Assembly: GCA_938022205.1 (NCBI GenBank)
Contig: CALIEB010000008.1
Location: 55,380-119,379, forward strand
DNA from: an uncultured Anaerolineae bacterium
Lineage (GTDB): Bacteria; Chloroflexota; Anaerolineae; Aggregatilineales; Phototrophicaceae
Length of the DNA: 64,000 nucleotides
Reading direction: 5' to 3'
Shown one piece after another: positions 25,740 to 36,429 of the stretch. Under the pieces are notes generated by a model. It made no database searches, was not told where the DNA came from, and worked only from the letters and a program-made list of their open reading frames with translations. The translations under genes and the position numbers were made by a program. Within the stretch, counting starts at the first letter, position 1. Every line of letters starts with the position of its first letter.

Positions 25740-26816
25740 CTATGTTTCGCGGGTGGGCAGAGGAAAGGCAATGCTCGGCAGCACGCTGTCGTCAAGCTCG
25801 GCAACAAAGTGCGCCAAAAGCTGCGCGGCACGGGCGACATCGCGCACGTCTAACGTCTCAACGGCACTGTGCATATTGCGCAGCGGCACGCTCAAAAGCA
25901 GGGTGGGAATGCCCTCGCGTGCCACTTGAATTGCCCAAGCATCTGTGCCGCTGTTGCTAGGCAGTGCCTCAAGCTGGTGCTTAATTTCGTGTCGCTTGGC
26001 GGTCTCTAGCATGCGTTCCAGCAGCAGTGGGTGGAAGTTCGCGCCGGCGGCAATCACCACCCCGCCGCCGAGTTCGCTGCTGCTGTCGACTGGCACGCCT
26101 GCTTGGGCGGCAAACGTCACGTCCAGTGCGACCGCTACCGTCGGATTAAGGTGCTGTGCGGCGGTCTGCGCGCCATACAGCCCGTTTTCTTCTTGCACGG
26201 TGGCAACCGCGTACACATCCCACGCGTGATGGTAGCCTTGCAGCGCGTGCAAGCAGCTCGTTATCGCCGCTAGACATGCGCGGTCGTCGAACGCCTTGCC
26301 CACTAGCAGGTTGCTGTTTAGCTCCCACACCGGCGCGTCGGGGGTCACCATGTCACCGATGCGCACGAGCGCACGCACTTCCTCGTCGCTCATGCCAACA
26401 TCTACCACCAACTCATGCACGCTGGGGTACTTTTCGCGCTGGCTTGCGTTGAGCATGTGTGGCGGTACGGCACCGATGTAACCCGGCAGCCGCTGTGTGC
26501 CGTGTACGAATACAGGCTTGCCTAATAGCGTGCGTGCGTCGACACCCGCCACGCCCTGTACCAAGATAAAGCCGTCGACGATGTCGCGCACCATCAATCC
26601 AATTTCGTCCATGTGCGCCGCGAGCATAACGCTGTGTCTATGTGGGTTGGGGCGGGTGGCGCGTTTGATGCCAATCACGCTACCCAAACCGTCGTAGTCG
26701 AAGTCGTCTACCAAGCCCTGCCATGCGGCTTCGACCAGCGCATGGAGGTGGGTCTCATGCCCGCTGATGGCATGGCTTTCGCTAAGCGTCTTAAGATGTG
26801 CTTTGAGGTCGAACAA
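25740..26816 (-). CDS. M42-family metallopeptidase (glutamyl/deblocking aminopeptidase-like)
   Basis: 358 residues, TTG start at 26816 with AAAGGAA 7 bases upstream. Dinuclear metal aminopeptidase: ligands are recognisable in AHMDEIG (His/Asp), FDDRA (Asp), VQEENGLYGA (catalytic Glu and ligand Glu), ALDVTF (Asp) and a C-terminal MHSAVE (His). The family forms dodecameric tetrahedral cages that trim peptides in the cytoplasm; some members are cellulases or deblocking enzymes. The downstream HEAT/Zn gene is probably co-transcribed. Confidence 0.88.
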   Translation of the reverse strand: MFDLKAHLKTLSESHAISGHETHLHALVEAAWQGLVDDFDYDGLGSVIGIKRATRPNPHRHSVMLAAHMDEIGLMVRDIVDGFILVQGVAGVDARTLLGKPVFVHGTQRLPGYIGAVPPHMLNASQREKYPSVHELVVDVGMSDEEVRALVRIGDMVTPDAPVWELNSNLLVGKAFDDRACLAAITSCLHALQGYHHAWDVYAVATVQEENGLYGAQTAAQHLNPTVAVALDVTFAAQAGVPVDSSSELGGGVVIAAGANFHPLLLERMLETAKRHEIKHQLEALPSNSGTDAWAIQVAREGIPTLLLSVPLRNMHSAVETLDVRDVARAAQLLAHFVAELDDSVLPSIAFPLPTRET

Positions 26817-26924
26817 GGCGGTTCCTTTGAGAATAAGTCCAGTTTAGTCGCTTGTGATGTCGCTATTTTACCGCAAAGCCGCAAGAACACCAAACCGCTG
26901 TCCCCTTTTTTCTTCAAACTACGC

Positions 26925-26930
26925 TATAAT
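26925..26930 (+). promoter_or_regulatory. -10 box for the penicillin-binding protein gene
   Basis: TATAAT preceded by CGC lies 47 bases before the ATG at 26978. No convincing -35 is seen at 16-18 bases. Confidence 0.5.
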
Positions 26931-26977
26931 CATTACCAGATTATTTGTCACCGTTCACTTAGGTATGGATAGAGCGC

Positions 26978-29900
26978 ATGTCTGACTTCACAACTCCCCA
27001 GCCAGACGAACAAAAGGGCGGTTGGTACACACCGCAAACGCCGAACCTTTGGAGACCCGTTGAGAAACCCGCGCCCGTCGAAGCCGTTTGGAAAGTTCAC
27101 GCGCTCCCAGAAGACCTTAAGGAAGAGCCTGAAACGCGCGGCGGCTGGCACTTGCCCGCTCCCGAAGACACTTCTTTTCGCCCGGAGGACGTGTTAGAAG
27201 TTGCGCCACCACCTGTTGAAGCCGTTCGCCCAGAAGACCTTATCGCCGAAATTGTCGGGCAAGCGAGCACATCCGCTGCCATACGCCCCGAAGATTTTGC
27301 GCTTGAGACCTTCCAAGAGCCTGCCGCGCCCGACCTAAGCGGCTTGGACGCGCTCGAAGACTATGAGGAACGCTTCAACCTCTCCGAGTACAGCGCGGTG
27401 CAAGACCTCTTGCGCGGCGCGGCACAGGACGGTGAGAGCGAGCTGCTCGACGACGATGACCTCTCGCTGACCAGCCGTCTTGCCATGCTCGATTCTGTGC
27501 AACAGGCGCAAGAGCTGCTGCCGAGCGATGACAGCGCGCCCGCCGAGACCGCTGCAGGCGTGCAGGATGTTGTTGAGACCGCTACAGGCGTGGAGGATGC
27601 CGCTAGCTACGCGGCGCGCATGGCTGCCCTCTACAGCGGCGACAGCGCGCCCGCGACCGCGCCGACCACGCCCGCCAATGCGCCGTTGGATGCGGCGGCG
27701 TATGCGCGCATGATGGCGGAAAAATTCGCAGGCGGCGCGAGCGGCGACGAAACCCGCGTGTTTTCTGATATGGTGCAGCCGGTCGCGCCATCGTTGCTTT
27801 CGCCGCAAGAAGAAGCTCTCGCCGAAAAGCTGCGCGCCACCGAGCGCGCCGTGCAAGACCTGCGCCAACAGTTTTTGGCTGGCACGCTCAGCCGCGAGGA
27901 CGCTTACCAACGCCAGCAAAGTCTCATGGTGTTGGACGAGCGTGACGGCAGGTATTGGATGAAGGGTGTCGACAAAGACGTGTGGTACTACTTCGACCGC
28001 TTGCAAAACACGTGGGTTGAAGCCCAGCCTCCCGTGCCGCTGCGCCAGCCTGCGCCGCCCACTAGCACCAGCAACCTCAACCCTTATGACGTGTTAGCTG
28101 GGTCGCTGCCTTATTTGCCGAGTGCGTCGCCTGTTGCCGAACAAAGCGACCCTTACAGCGGGCTGGGGCAGTTTAGGCAGCCTGTGCAAGACCCCAACCT
28201 GACGCAAGCCTCGCCCGCCGCCTATCTCAATCAGCTACCCGGTAGCGAGGCGACGCTGCAGGGCTTGAACATCGTCGATGCCACTGTGCCGATGGGGACG
28301 GTCGGCAACACCGTGCCTATGCAAGCGTCGTACACCGTCGACGCGCCGCAGCATGGCGATGAGGGCGCGGTGCCGATTTTTGAGACATACCGCGAGCGCG
28401 AGCGCAACCGCACCATGCGCTACCTGATGGTAGCGGGGGTGATTTTGGTGGTGCTGGTCGCGCTGGGCTTTGTGGCGGCGGTGGCGGGCATTGTGCTGTG
28501 GTATAACCAGCAGGTCGAACCGCATCGCGCCGCGATTGCCGCGCTCGCCAACTATGAGCCGGACTTCCAGACGGCGCGCATCTTAGACGCGACAGGCAAC
28601 CTGATTGTTGAGCTAAACAGTCGCGAAGGCGGCGCGCGTGAAGTCGTGACGCTTGACAACATCTCGCCGTATCTTATCCACGCCGTGCTAAGCACTGAGA
28701 ACCGCACCTACTATGACGACCCGGGCTTTTCTGTGCCTGCTATTGTGCGCGCCTTTTTGCAGAACTTGACAGCGGGCGACATTCAAAGCGGCGCAAGTAC
28801 CATCACGCAGCAGGTAGCGCGCAACCTCGTCTTGCGCAACACAGAAACCACTGCCAGCCGCAAAATTCAAGAGATTTTGGTGGCGATGGAAATTGCCAAC
28901 CAATACGATAAGAACTTTATCTTGCAGCTCTATCTCAACGAGTTCTTCTTTGGCAATCAGTCTTACGGCGTAGAGGCTGCCTCGCGCTTCTACTTCAACA
29001 AGCCCGCCAAAGACGTGAACCTCGCAGAAGCTGCCATGCTCGCGGGCATCATTAGCTCGCCGGCTGCCAACGACCCCGTCGTTAACAAAGAGCAAGCTAT
29101 CCGCGCCATGCGCAACAGTTTGCGCTTGATGCTCGAAACAAACTGCTTGCAGTTCCAGCACGGGCAGTGGGCGCAGACCAAAGAACCCTTCTGTGTCAAC
29201 CAGACGACGTTTGTGCCGTTCAACGGCGAGCAAGTGCGCCTCGTCACCGTGCAGCCGGATGGCAGCTACGGCGGGTTGTTGGCGTTGCAGCTGGCAGAGA
29301 TTGAGACGCGGGTCTATCAGCCGCGTCAAGCGCGCTTTAAGTACCCGCATTTCGTCAACTATGTGCAAAGCCTGATTGAGAATCAGTTCGGCAGCAACGC
29401 CATGTTCCAGCGTGGCTTTACGATTTACACGACGCTTAACCCGCGCATTCAAGATGTAGCGGACGCAGCACTTAAGCAACGGGTCAACGGGCTGGTCAAC
29501 AACGGCGTGAACACGGGTGCGGTGATGGTGACTGACCCGCAGACCGGCGCAATTCGCGCGATGGTCGGCAGCCCTGACTTCTCTAACGAAGACATCGCCG
29601 GTCAGGTCGACAACACGCGCACGTGGCAGCAGCCCGGCTCTGCTATCAAGTCCATTGTGTACACGGCGGCGATTGAGGGCGGACCAAATGGCTATCTCAC
29701 GCCTGCGAGCATCCTCTGGGATGTGCCGTCCTCATACCCTGTTGCTGGCAGCGCGCCCTACCAGCCGGTGAACTTCCGTCGCGTCTTCTATGGACCTACC
29801 CCGCTGCGCATCGCGCTGCAAAACAGCTACAACGTCTCGGCGGTTAAGGCGTTTGAGTTTATCGGTGTGGACAAGTTCCGCGATGTCGCCACGCGCATGG

Positions 29901-31207
29901 GCTTACAGTTCTTGCCTGAGGCGTTCTTCGGCTTGCCGAGCGCGCTGGGTGCCAACGAAGTGCGTTTGATTGACATGATGAAAGCGTACGGTACGCTTGC
30001 CAACAACGGCGTGCTGATGCCGCTTTACGCCATCGAGCGCATCACCGAAGACGTGGGCGGCGTGCGCGTCGACGTGGCACTGCCGCCACGTGGCGAAGGC
30101 ACGCGCGCTATTTCGCCGCAGGTAGCGTATGTCATGCAAAACATCCTCAGCGACGACAACGCCCGTGCCAGCGAGTTCGGGCGCAACGGCAATCTCACGC
30201 TAGCGAACCTCAACATTCCCACGCAAAACTACGTCGGCGCAAAGACCGGCACGAGCGACGGCGGGCGCGACCTGTGGACGATGGGCTTTACGAGCAACAC
30301 GGTGGTAGGCGTGTGGCTCGGCACGTTTGACAACAGCCCCACTGTCAACGTGACAGGCTTCACGGCGGCGGCACCTGTTTGGAACGCGGTCATGACTGCG
30401 GCGGTGCAGGGGCGTATGCCCTCCCAGTTCACCAATCCGGGTGGTGTGCTACAAGACACGATTTGCCGCGACACGGGCACGCTGGCGGGTGATGATTGCG
30501 CCAACCGCACGACCGACATCTACATCCAAAACCAGCCGCCGCCGCCCGCCTCGCAGGGATTTGTCCGCACGCTCAACATCGACAGCTGGACAGGCTTTAT
30601 CGCCAACGAGTGGTGTCCTGAGAACGTTGTGCCGAAGGTCTTCGCCAACATTAGCGACCCCTTCGCGGTGAATTGGCTGGTCAACACGCCGCAAGGGCGC
30701 GAGTTCGCCGCCCGCGTCGGCTTGCCCGAGAACCTCGAAAACGCGCCGACCACCGCCTGCTCGCAGGGGCAAACGCTGCCTAGCATTCGCATTAACAACC
30801 CGTCTGAAGGGCAGGTCGTGCAGAGTATCCTGACCATTACGGGGCAGGTGAGCGCGCCCGAGTTCAACCGCTTTGACTTAGAATATGCCAGCGTGGCGCA
30901 GCCCGAAAACTTCACGCGCATCGCCACCAGCACGCAGCAGTTCCCCAACGCAGGTTCGACGCTCGGTACGTGGGATACTGCTACGCTGCCTAACGGACAG
31001 TACATCTTGCGGCTGGCGGCGTATAGCAACACGGGCGGCTTTGTGCATCGCACGGTGCGCATCACGACCAACAACATCCCGCCGACCGCCACCCCGCCAC
31101 CGCCGCCCACGCCGGTGTTCTCGCTGCCCACGCCGATCACGATTGGCGACACCCCCATTCCGTTTGACACGCTGAACCCCACGCCGACGGCGACACTCGC
31201 GCCCTAA
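26978..31207 (+). CDS. Class A penicillin-binding protein (GT51 + transpeptidase) with a long cytoplasmic N-terminus
   Basis: 1409 residues, about twice the usual size. Residues 1-480 precede the membrane helix (about 481-505, YLMVAGVILVVLVALGFV). They are acidic and low in complexity, with repeated RPED motifs (SFRPEDVLE, AVRPEDLIA, AIRPEDFAL) and a conserved-looking RYWMKGVDKDVWYYFD segment. The glycosyltransferase domain has the catalytic Glu in VLSTENRTYY and ITQQVARNL. The transpeptidase has SAIK (Ser about 888), SYN and KTGTS (about 1088). A beta domain and a Thr/Pro-rich tail end the protein. It polymerises and cross-links peptidoglycan outside the membrane. A bidirectional terminator follows. 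Confidence 0.93.
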   Translation: MSDFTTPQPDEQKGGWYTPQTPNLWRPVEKPAPVEAVWKVHALPEDLKEEPETRGGWHLPAPEDTSFRPEDVLEVAPPPVEAVRPEDLIAEIVGQASTSAAIRPEDFALETFQEPAAPDLSGLDALEDYEERFNLSEYSAVQDLLRGAAQDGESELLDDDDLSLTSRLAMLDSVQQAQELLPSDDSAPAETAAGVQDVVETATGVEDAASYAARMAALYSGDSAPATAPTTPANAPLDAAAYARMMAEKFAGGASGDETRVFSDMVQPVAPSLLSPQEEALAEKLRATERAVQDLRQQFLAGTLSREDAYQRQQSLMVLDERDGRYWMKGVDKDVWYYFDRLQNTWVEAQPPVPLRQPAPPTSTSNLNPYDVLAGSLPYLPSASPVAEQSDPYSGLGQFRQPVQDPNLTQASPAAYLNQLPGSEATLQGLNIVDATVPMGTVGNTVPMQASYTVDAPQHGDEGAVPIFETYRERERNRTMRYLMVAGVILVVLVALGFVAAVAGIVLWYNQQVEPHRAAIAALANYEPDFQTARILDATGNLIVELNSREGGAREVVTLDNISPYLIHAVLSTENRTYYDDPGFSVPAIVRAFLQNLTAGDIQSGASTITQQVARNLVLRNTETTASRKIQEILVAMEIANQYDKNFILQLYLNEFFFGNQSYGVEAASRFYFNKPAKDVNLAEAAMLAGIISSPAANDPVVNKEQAIRAMRNSLRLMLETNCLQFQHGQWAQTKEPFCVNQTTFVPFNGEQVRLVTVQPDGSYGGLLALQLAEIETRVYQPRQARFKYPHFVNYVQSLIENQFGSNAMFQRGFTIYTTLNPRIQDVADAALKQRVNGLVNNGVNTGAVMVTDPQTGAIRAMVGSPDFSNEDIAGQVDNTRTWQQPGSAIKSIVYTAAIEGGPNGYLTPASILWDVPSSYPVAGSAPYQPVNFRRVFYGPTPLRIALQNSYNVSAVKAFEFIGVDKFRDVATRMGLQFLPEAFFGLPSALGANEVRLIDMMKAYGTLANNGVLMPLYAIERITEDVGGVRVDVALPPRGEGTRAISPQVAYVMQNILSDDNARASEFGRNGNLTLANLNIPTQNYVGAKTGTSDGGRDLWTMGFTSNTVVGVWLGTFDNSPTVNVTGFTAAAPVWNAVMTAAVQGRMPSQFTNPGGVLQDTICRDTGTLAGDDCANRTTDIYIQNQPPPPASQGFVRTLNIDSWTGFIANEWCPENVVPKVFANISDPFAVNWLVNTPQGREFAARVGLPENLENAPTTACSQGQTLPSIRINNPSEGQVVQSILTITGQVSAPEFNRFDLEYASVAQPENFTRIATSTQQFPNAGSTLGTWDTATLPNGQYILRLAAYSNTGGFVHRTVRITTNNIPPTATPPPPPTPVFSLPTPITIGDTPIPFDTLNPTPTATLAP

Positions 31208-31214
31208 GCAGACA

Positions 31215-31254
31215 CAAAAAAGACCGCACCCGTTCGCAAGGTGCGGTCTTTTTT
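31215..31254. terminator. Bidirectional intrinsic terminator between the PBP and lysine operon
   Basis: AAGACCGCACC pairs perfectly with GGTGCGGTCTT around a short loop. A-run on one side and T-run on the other make it work for both convergent transcripts. Confidence 0.92.
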
Positions 31255-31261
31255 GTTGCGC

Positions 31262-31756
31262 CTAAGTCTTGGCGTAGCGCGCTTTTAACATGGGAATAAG
31301 TCCGCCCGCGTCGAGAATGGCTTGCACGCTCGGCGAAAGCGGCGGCAGCGCGAAGGTTTGACCGCCGAGCGTGACGGTTTGTGCGGCGTGGTCAAGCGTC
31401 ACCGTATCGCCTGTGCGCACCAGCGCGCTTGCCCCTGCCAGCACAATCGGACGAATGCCTTGATTGATACAGTTGCGGAAGTACAGCCCACCGAACGACT
31501 CGGCGATAATCGCGCGAATGCCCGACCATTTGAGGGCTGTTACGGCTTGCTCGCGGCTGCTGCCGCAACCCCAATTGCGCCCGGCTACGATGATGTCGCC
31601 GGGTTGAACGCGCTGCACGAAGTCGGGGTCAAGGTCTTCGAGGGCGTGGGCAGCAATCTCCTCTTGGCTGCGCAGGGTGTAGGTGTATTTGCCGGCAAAA
31701 ATCAGGTCAGTGTTCACGTCATCGCCGTAAACGTGGCAAGTGTGCGTCGTTTGCAT
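31262..31756 (-). CDS. lysU: Homoaconitase small subunit
   Basis: 164-residue swivel-domain subunit of the aconitase family. HVYGDDVNTDLI at the N-terminus and GRNWGCGSSREQAV with ESFGGLYFRNCINQG are the substrate-binding signatures shared with LeuD and LysU. With LysT it would isomerise homocitrate to homoisocitrate. It is the last gene of the lysine operon, 10 bases after lysT. On sequence alone it could be the small subunit of 3-isopropylmalate dehydratase; the operon decides for lysine. Confidence 0.87.
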   Translation of the reverse strand: MQTTHTCHVYGDDVNTDLIFAGKYTYTLRSQEEIAAHALEDLDPDFVQRVQPGDIIVAGRNWGCGSSREQAVTALKWSGIRAIIAESFGGLYFRNCINQGIRPIVLAGASALVRTGDTVTLDHAAQTVTLGGQTFALPPLSPSVQAILDAGGLIPMLKARYAKT

Positions 31757-31766
31757 GCGCGCTCCT

Positions 31767-33020
31767 TTAGACTAAATCGGCAGGGTGGGTGATGCAGCCG
31801 GTGACCGCGCTTGCCGCCACGACGTAAGGATTGGCGAGATAGATGGGCGCGTCGGTTGTTCCCATGCGCCCCTTGAAGTTGCGGCTGCCGGTGCTGATGG
31901 TCGCTTCGTGTGGTGCTGGCACGCCCATATGGTTGCCCATGCACGCGCCGCAGCCTGCCGTGCCAAGCGTTACGCCTGCCTCGAGCAAGTCCGCTAGCAC
32001 GCCGGTGGCGATGGCGCGCTGCAGTACCTGCGCGCTGGCAGGCACGACCAGCAGCCGCGCCTTGAGCCGCTTGCCGCGCACGACCTGCGCCACCATCGCC
32101 AAATCTTCGTAGCGTCCGCCTGTGCAAGTGCCGACAAACGCCTGCTGAATGGGCTGCCCGTAGGCCTCGCTGAGCGGCACGACGTTGTCGGGTTGATGCG
32201 GCAGCGCAACCAGCGGCTCCAACGCGCTCACGTCAAACGTTACCGTCTCGTCGTAGGTTGCGTCCGCGTCGGGATACAGCGGCGTGAAAGGTCGCGTCGT
32301 CCGCTGGCGCAAGTAGTCAAACACGACCTCGTCGGGCGGCATGTAAGCACTCATCGCGCCGAACTCCGCCATCATGTTGGGCAGCACCGGGCGTTCGTCA
32401 AGCGAAAGGCGCGCTAGCGTCGTGCCGCTGAACTCAATCGCGCGGTAAGCACCGCCGTCCACGCCCAACGTGCCGATAATCTTCAATGCGATGTCTTTGG
32501 CGGTCACGCCTTCAGGCAGCGCACCGTTCAACACAATCCGCAGCGTCTTAGGCACGGCTAGCCATAGCTCGCCCGTTGCCCAAAGTGCCGCCACTTCGCT
32601 GCGCCCGATGCCCATGCCAAACGCGCCCAGCCAACCAAAGTGGGTTGTGTGGCTGTCCGCACCTAAAATCACTTCGGCGGGCAGCACCAACGCCTCCTCG
32701 CTGATAACTTGGTGGCAAATGCCGCGTCCGACCTCGAAGAAATGCCGTATCCCTTGCAGCTGCACCCACTCGCGGATTTCGGCGTGATTTTGTGCGTGCA
32801 GCGTTGTGGGCGCGGGCGCGGCGTGGTCAAGCGTGATAATCAGACGCTCGGGGTCGGCGATACGCGGCACGCCAATTTGTTCGAACAGCTTGCGAATGGC
32901 GGCGGTGTTGTCGTGGCTGAGGATGCGGTGCGGGCGTATGTCTAGCACGTCGCCCGCGCGCGCTTGCGTTACGCCTGCGGCTTGCGCCAGCACCTTCTCG
33001 ACGAACGTGAAGCCTGTCAT
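31767..33020 (-). CDS. lysT: Homoaconitase large subunit
   Basis: 417-residue [4Fe-4S] hydro-lyase subunit. The cluster cysteines are in FVGTCTGGR and in [21 protein letters not shown] is the substrate-loop motif. It is homologous to LeuC/HacA. Its start overlaps lysS by 4 bases, so it is translated with it. The pairing with homocitrate synthase and LysW makes homocitrate the likely substrate, though a dual role in leucine synthesis is possible. Confidence 0.88.
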   Translation of the reverse strand: MTGFTFVEKVLAQAAGVTQARAGDVLDIRPHRILSHDNTAAIRKLFEQIGVPRIADPERLIITLDHAAPAPTTLHAQNHAEIREWVQLQGIRHFFEVGRGICHQVISEEALVLPAEVILGADSHTTHFGWLGAFGMGIGRSEVAALWATGELWLAVPKTLRIVLNGALPEGVTAKDIALKIIGTLGVDGGAYRAIEFSGTTLARLSLDERPVLPNMMAEFGAMSAYMPPDEVVFDYLRQRTTRPFTPLYPDADATYDETVTFDVSALEPLVALPHQPDNVVPLSEAYGQPIQQAFVGTCTGGRYEDLAMVAQVVRGKRLKARLLVVPASAQVLQRAIATGVLADLLEAGVTLGTAGCGACMGNHMGVPAPHEATISTGSRNFKGRMGTTDAPIYLANPYVVAASAVTGCITHPADLV

Positions 33021-34153
33021 GCCGTCACCTCTGCCCGCAGCAGCGCGTCAATCTCCGCCAGCGTCAGCGGTTTGGTGTCAGCGCGCTCCTTGATTTGCCG
33101 TGTGATGTCTTGCAGCACGGCATCGCTCAGGTTTAGCCCTAGCGACTGCGCCCGTCCGCGCACGGCGTTCCAGCCTGTCAGCCGATGCCCGATGGCGATT
33201 TCGCGCGTCAACCCGAAGTCAGCAGGGTCTAACGCCTCGTAGGTGCTGGGGTCTGCTAGCACCGCTTTGGCGTGAATGCCTGCCTTGTGAATGAACGCGC
33301 TGGAGCCGGTGATGTAGTTGTTGAAAGGGATTTCGATGCCGCAGTACTCAGCGATGAGCTGGTCAAGCACAGGCAGCAGCTGCAGGTCATACTTTTGCAC
33401 GTATGCCTTGTTGAGCGTGTAAAGGCGCGCCACTAAGCCGCCCAATGGCGTGATGCCGTTGCGCTCGCCGATGCCCAGCACGGTGGTGTCGATGTGCGTT
33501 GCGCCCGCCTCAAGTGCCGCGCAAGCGTTGGCGATGGCGCAGCCGCTGTCGTTATGCCCGTGAAACTCCACGTCTAGCCCGGTTAGGCGCACGAGCTGAT
33601 GCACTAGCTCGTAGACGCGGCTGGGTAGTGCGACCCCTACTGTGTCCGCCACCCCCAAACGGTTGACCAAGCCCATGTCCGCTACTGCCAAGTACACGCG
33701 CAGCAAGTCGGTTTCGCGGCTGCGGAAACTATCTTCAGTGCTGAAGCGCAGGATGATGTCGGGGGCTTGGGCGCGGATGAAGCTCAAGACCTCGTAGGCG
33801 GTGTCGATGATTTGGCGAATGCTTTTGCCGTGACTGTGTTTGATGAGCTGTGGCGACGTGCCGATGACGACATCTACCCCGTGAACGCCCGTGTCGAGCG
33901 CGACGAGCGCATCCTCTTTCTTGCAGCGAATGTGCGTGAGAATGCGCGCGCGTGGGTTGGTGGCGACGACCGCGCGGATGTCGGCTTCGCTTTGCGGCGA
34001 CGCGCACGGCGAGGTCATCTCAATCATTTCGACCCCGAAGGCATCCAGCAGGCGCACGATTTCCAGCTTCTGCGCGGTAGTAAACGTGGCGGTGCTGAAC
34101 TGTTCGCCTTCGCGGAGGGTGCTTTCAATAACGCTAAAGTTCTCAAAGGGCAT
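33017..34153 (-). CDS. lysS: Homocitrate synthase
   Basis: 378-residue DRE-TIM enzyme condensing acetyl-CoA and 2-oxoglutarate, first step of the AAA pathway. STLREGEQF at the N-terminus carries the catalytic Arg/Glu; the metal-binding HxH is in [14 protein letters not shown]; the [13 protein letters not shown] stretch is characteristic of homocitrate rather than isopropylmalate synthases. The long C-terminal regulatory domain of LeuA is absent. It would probably be feedback-inhibited by lysine through the TIM barrel, as in related enzymes. It overlaps lysT by 4 bases. Confidence 0.9.
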   Translation of the reverse strand: MPFENFSVIESTLREGEQFSTATFTTAQKLEIVRLLDAFGVEMIEMTSPCASPQSEADIRAVVATNPRARILTHIRCKKEDALVALDTGVHGVDVVIGTSPQLIKHSHGKSIRQIIDTAYEVLSFIRAQAPDIILRFSTEDSFRSRETDLLRVYLAVADMGLVNRLGVADTVGVALPSRVYELVHQLVRLTGLDVEFHGHNDSGCAIANACAALEAGATHIDTTVLGIGERNGITPLGGLVARLYTLNKAYVQKYDLQLLPVLDQLIAEYCGIEIPFNNYITGSSAFIHKAGIHAKAVLADPSTYEALDPADFGLTREIAIGHRLTGWNAVRGRAQSLGLNLSDAVLQDITRQIKERADTKPLTLAEIDALLRAEVTA

Positions 34154-34183
34154 GGCGGTTTTTTTCCTTTCGTGGTGGCGTGA

Positions 34184-35254
34184 TTAAAGGCGTTCTAGCG
34201 CGTGCTGCAGTACGCGCACGCTGCGCAAATACTCGTCAAGGTCAATGTGTTCGTCGGGCGTGTGGTCGAGCGCGCTGTCGCCCGCGCCATAGGCGGCGAT
34301 GGGGCATTGCCAAAGCGGCGCGACCACGTTCATGTCTGAGGTGCCAGTTTTGTAGACAAAGGCGGGCGTGCCACCTTCGGCGCGAATGCCCCCGCGTAGG
34401 GCGCGGCTGAGCGGCGTGTCGCGCTCGGCGGTGACGGTAACCTCTTGCGCAAAGGGCGTGATGCTGGCGTTAGTGGACGGTAGCATGGCTAGCACATCTT
34501 GCGGCGTGAGCGTGGGCGGCAGGCGAAAGCCTATCACGGCGTTTGCCCAACCATACGCACCGTCTTGCCCAGTGTTTAGCTCTTGCAACGTAGTGTCTAA
34601 CCGCTCAAAGACGCGCGGCTTGTCGGCATTAAAAGCGGCGGCAGCGGCTTTCACGGCGTGCCAATAGGTGACGGCTTCTTCGGCGGGCGAGAGCGTTTCT
34701 GCCGCGCTGTGCGCTAGCGCGCCGCGCCACGCCCACGTTAGTACCAGCCGCCCCTTGTATCCTAGCGTAATTCTGTCCCAGTTGGACGGCTCGCCAATTA
34801 GGCACGCTGTCGGCTGGTATTGGGTGGCGGCGTAGCGCGCGCCCTTGCTGGTGGGACATTCTTCCTCCACCGCGCCGATGACGATGAGGCGCACGTCGGG
34901 TGGCAACACAGCGCGTGCGCCCGCCACAGCGAACGCACACAGCGCGCCCTTCGCGTCTACCGTGCCGCGCCCGTACAGCCGCCGCCCCTCGCGGCGCACG
35001 TCGGGGAAGCCGCCGAAGGTGTCGATGTGTCCCAACAGCACGACATCGCGGTTGCCACTGCCGATGATGCCGACCGCATTGCCTGCCGCGTCGACGAAGG
35101 CTTGCGCGTAGCCTGCCGCCGCCAGCCAATCGACCAAATAGGCGACCGCTTGCGCTTCTTGATAGGACGGGCTGGGGATACGCACCAAGCCTTCTAACAG
35201 GGCTTCGGCGGCAGCGTCGCTGATTTGCGCGGTTGTGCTAAGCGTTTGCGTCAT
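34184..35254 (-). CDS. lysK: [LysW]-lysine hydrolase (M20 family)
   Basis: 356 residues. Releases lysine from the C-terminal glutamate of LysW in the last step. The M20 metal sites are intact: GHIDTFGG (His), GTVDAKGAL (bridging Asp) and [12 protein letters not shown] (catalytic Glu and ligand). Homologous to ArgE and DapE; context assigns LysK. Its start overlaps the end of lysJ by 17 bases. Confidence 0.88.
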   Translation of the reverse strand: MTQTLSTTAQISDAAAEALLEGLVRIPSPSYQEAQAVAYLVDWLAAAGYAQAFVDAAGNAVGIIGSGNRDVVLLGHIDTFGGFPDVRREGRRLYGRGTVDAKGALCAFAVAGARAVLPPDVRLIVIGAVEEECPTSKGARYAATQYQPTACLIGEPSNWDRITLGYKGRLVLTWAWRGALAHSAAETLSPAEEAVTYWHAVKAAAAAFNADKPRVFERLDTTLQELNTGQDGAYGWANAVIGFRLPPTLTPQDVLAMLPSTNASITPFAQEVTVTAERDTPLSRALRGGIRAEGGTPAFVYKTGTSDMNVVAPLWQCPIAAYGAGDSALDHTPDEHIDLDEYLRSVRVLQHALERL

Positions 35255-36419
35255 GTAGCACCTCCGCTAGCACGGCAAGCACCTCGTCGGCTTGTTCGAT
35301 GGTTGTCACGTAGGGCGGCAACAAGCGCAGCACGGTCTTGCCAGCGGGCAACGCTAGCACGCCTCGCGCTTGCAGAGCTTGCAAGACAGGCGTAACGCGC
35401 CCACGCAGTTCTAGCCCAAGCATAAGCCCGCGCCCGCGAACCTCGCGCACGGATGGCGCGTTGAGGGCATGCAACCCCGCCAAGAAGTGCTGCCCAAGTG
35501 CCGCACAGACGGTGGGCGCGTCCATCGCTTGCAGCGTGCGCAGCGTGGCGATGCTGGCGGCACACGCTAGCGGGTTGCCGCCGAACGTGCTGCCGTGCGT
35601 GCCGCTTTCAATGCTGCCCAGCGCGCCGCGCCAGACTAGTGCGCCCATCGGCACGCCGCCCGCGATGCCCTTGCCTAGCGCGATGAGGTCGGGCGTGATG
35701 TCCGCTTGCGCAAAAGCCCACCACGTGCCGGTTCTGCCCAAGCCAGCTTGAATTTCGTCGACAAGCAAGAGCGCGCCGCGTTCGTCGCACAGGCGGCGCA
35801 GCCCCTGCAGCCACGCTGCATCTAATGGATACACGCCGCCTTCGCCTTGCACGGCTTCGACGACGACGACGGCGGTACTGTCGTCAACGGCGGCTTCGGC
35901 GGCGGTTAGGTCGTGCGGGCTGATGGCGGTGGTTGGGGGTGTCCACCCTGCGAACGGCTCGCGGTACTGGGGATTCCACGTGGTCGCCAGCGCGCCGAGC
36001 GTGCGCCCGTGAAAGGCGCGTTTGACCGCGACAATGCCTGTCCGTCCCGTGAGCAAGCGCGCCACTTTCAAGCCCGCTTCTATGGCTTCCGCGCCGCTGT
36101 TGCACAAGAAAAAGCGGTCGAAACCGTCGGGCAGCAGCGCGCTCAACACGGCGTAAAGCTCGGCACGGCGGTCGTTGTAAAACGCTTCGGGGCAGCTAAT
36201 GAGCGTTTGCGCCTGTGCGGCGAGCGCGTCGGCGACAGCAGGATGGGCATGCCCTAAAATCGCCACGCCCATGCTGCTGGTCATGTCTAAGTAGCGGTTG
36301 CCTGCGTCATCCCAAACGTGTGCGCCCGCGCCGCGCACCAGCGTTAGCGGGCGTTTGGCATACGCGCCGCTGGTGTAGCGCGCTTCGCGCTCGGCAATCG
36401 TGAGCTGTTCGCCTATCAC
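35238..36419 (-). CDS. lysJ: [LysW]-aminoadipate semialdehyde aminotransferase
   Basis: 393-residue class III aminotransferase like ArgD. I place the start at GTG 36419, 5 bases after AAAGGAG; longer readings run through the end of lys[16 protein letters not shown] and the PLP lysine region [16 protein letters not shown] are intact. It converts the LysW-bound semialdehyde to LysW-lysine using glutamate. Thermus LysJ-type enzymes often serve ornithine synthesis as well. Confidence 0.9.
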   Translation of the reverse strand: MIGEQLTIAEREARYTSGAYAKRPLTLVRGAGAHVWDDAGNRYLDMTSSMGVAILGHAHPAVADALAAQAQTLISCPEAFYNDRRAELYAVLSALLPDGFDRFFLCNSGAEAIEAGLKVARLLTGRTGIVAVKRAFHGRTLGALATTWNPQYREPFAGWTPPTTAISPHDLTAAEAAVDDSTAVVVVEAVQGEGGVYPLDAAWLQGLRRLCDERGALLLVDEIQAGLGRTGTWWAFAQADITPDLIALGKGIAGGVPMGALVWRGALGSIESGTHGSTFGGNPLACAASIATLRTLQAMDAPTVCAALGQHFLAGLHALNAPSVREVRGRGLMLGLELRGRVTPVLQALQARGVLALPAGKTVLRLLPPYVTTIEQADEVLAVLAEVLHDANA

Positions 36420-36429
36420 GGTGTCTCCT

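Noticed and set aside
28688..29479. Antisense frame of 263 codons in the PBP gene
   Set aside because: It covers the conserved transglycosylase region on the other strand and has no motif of its own.
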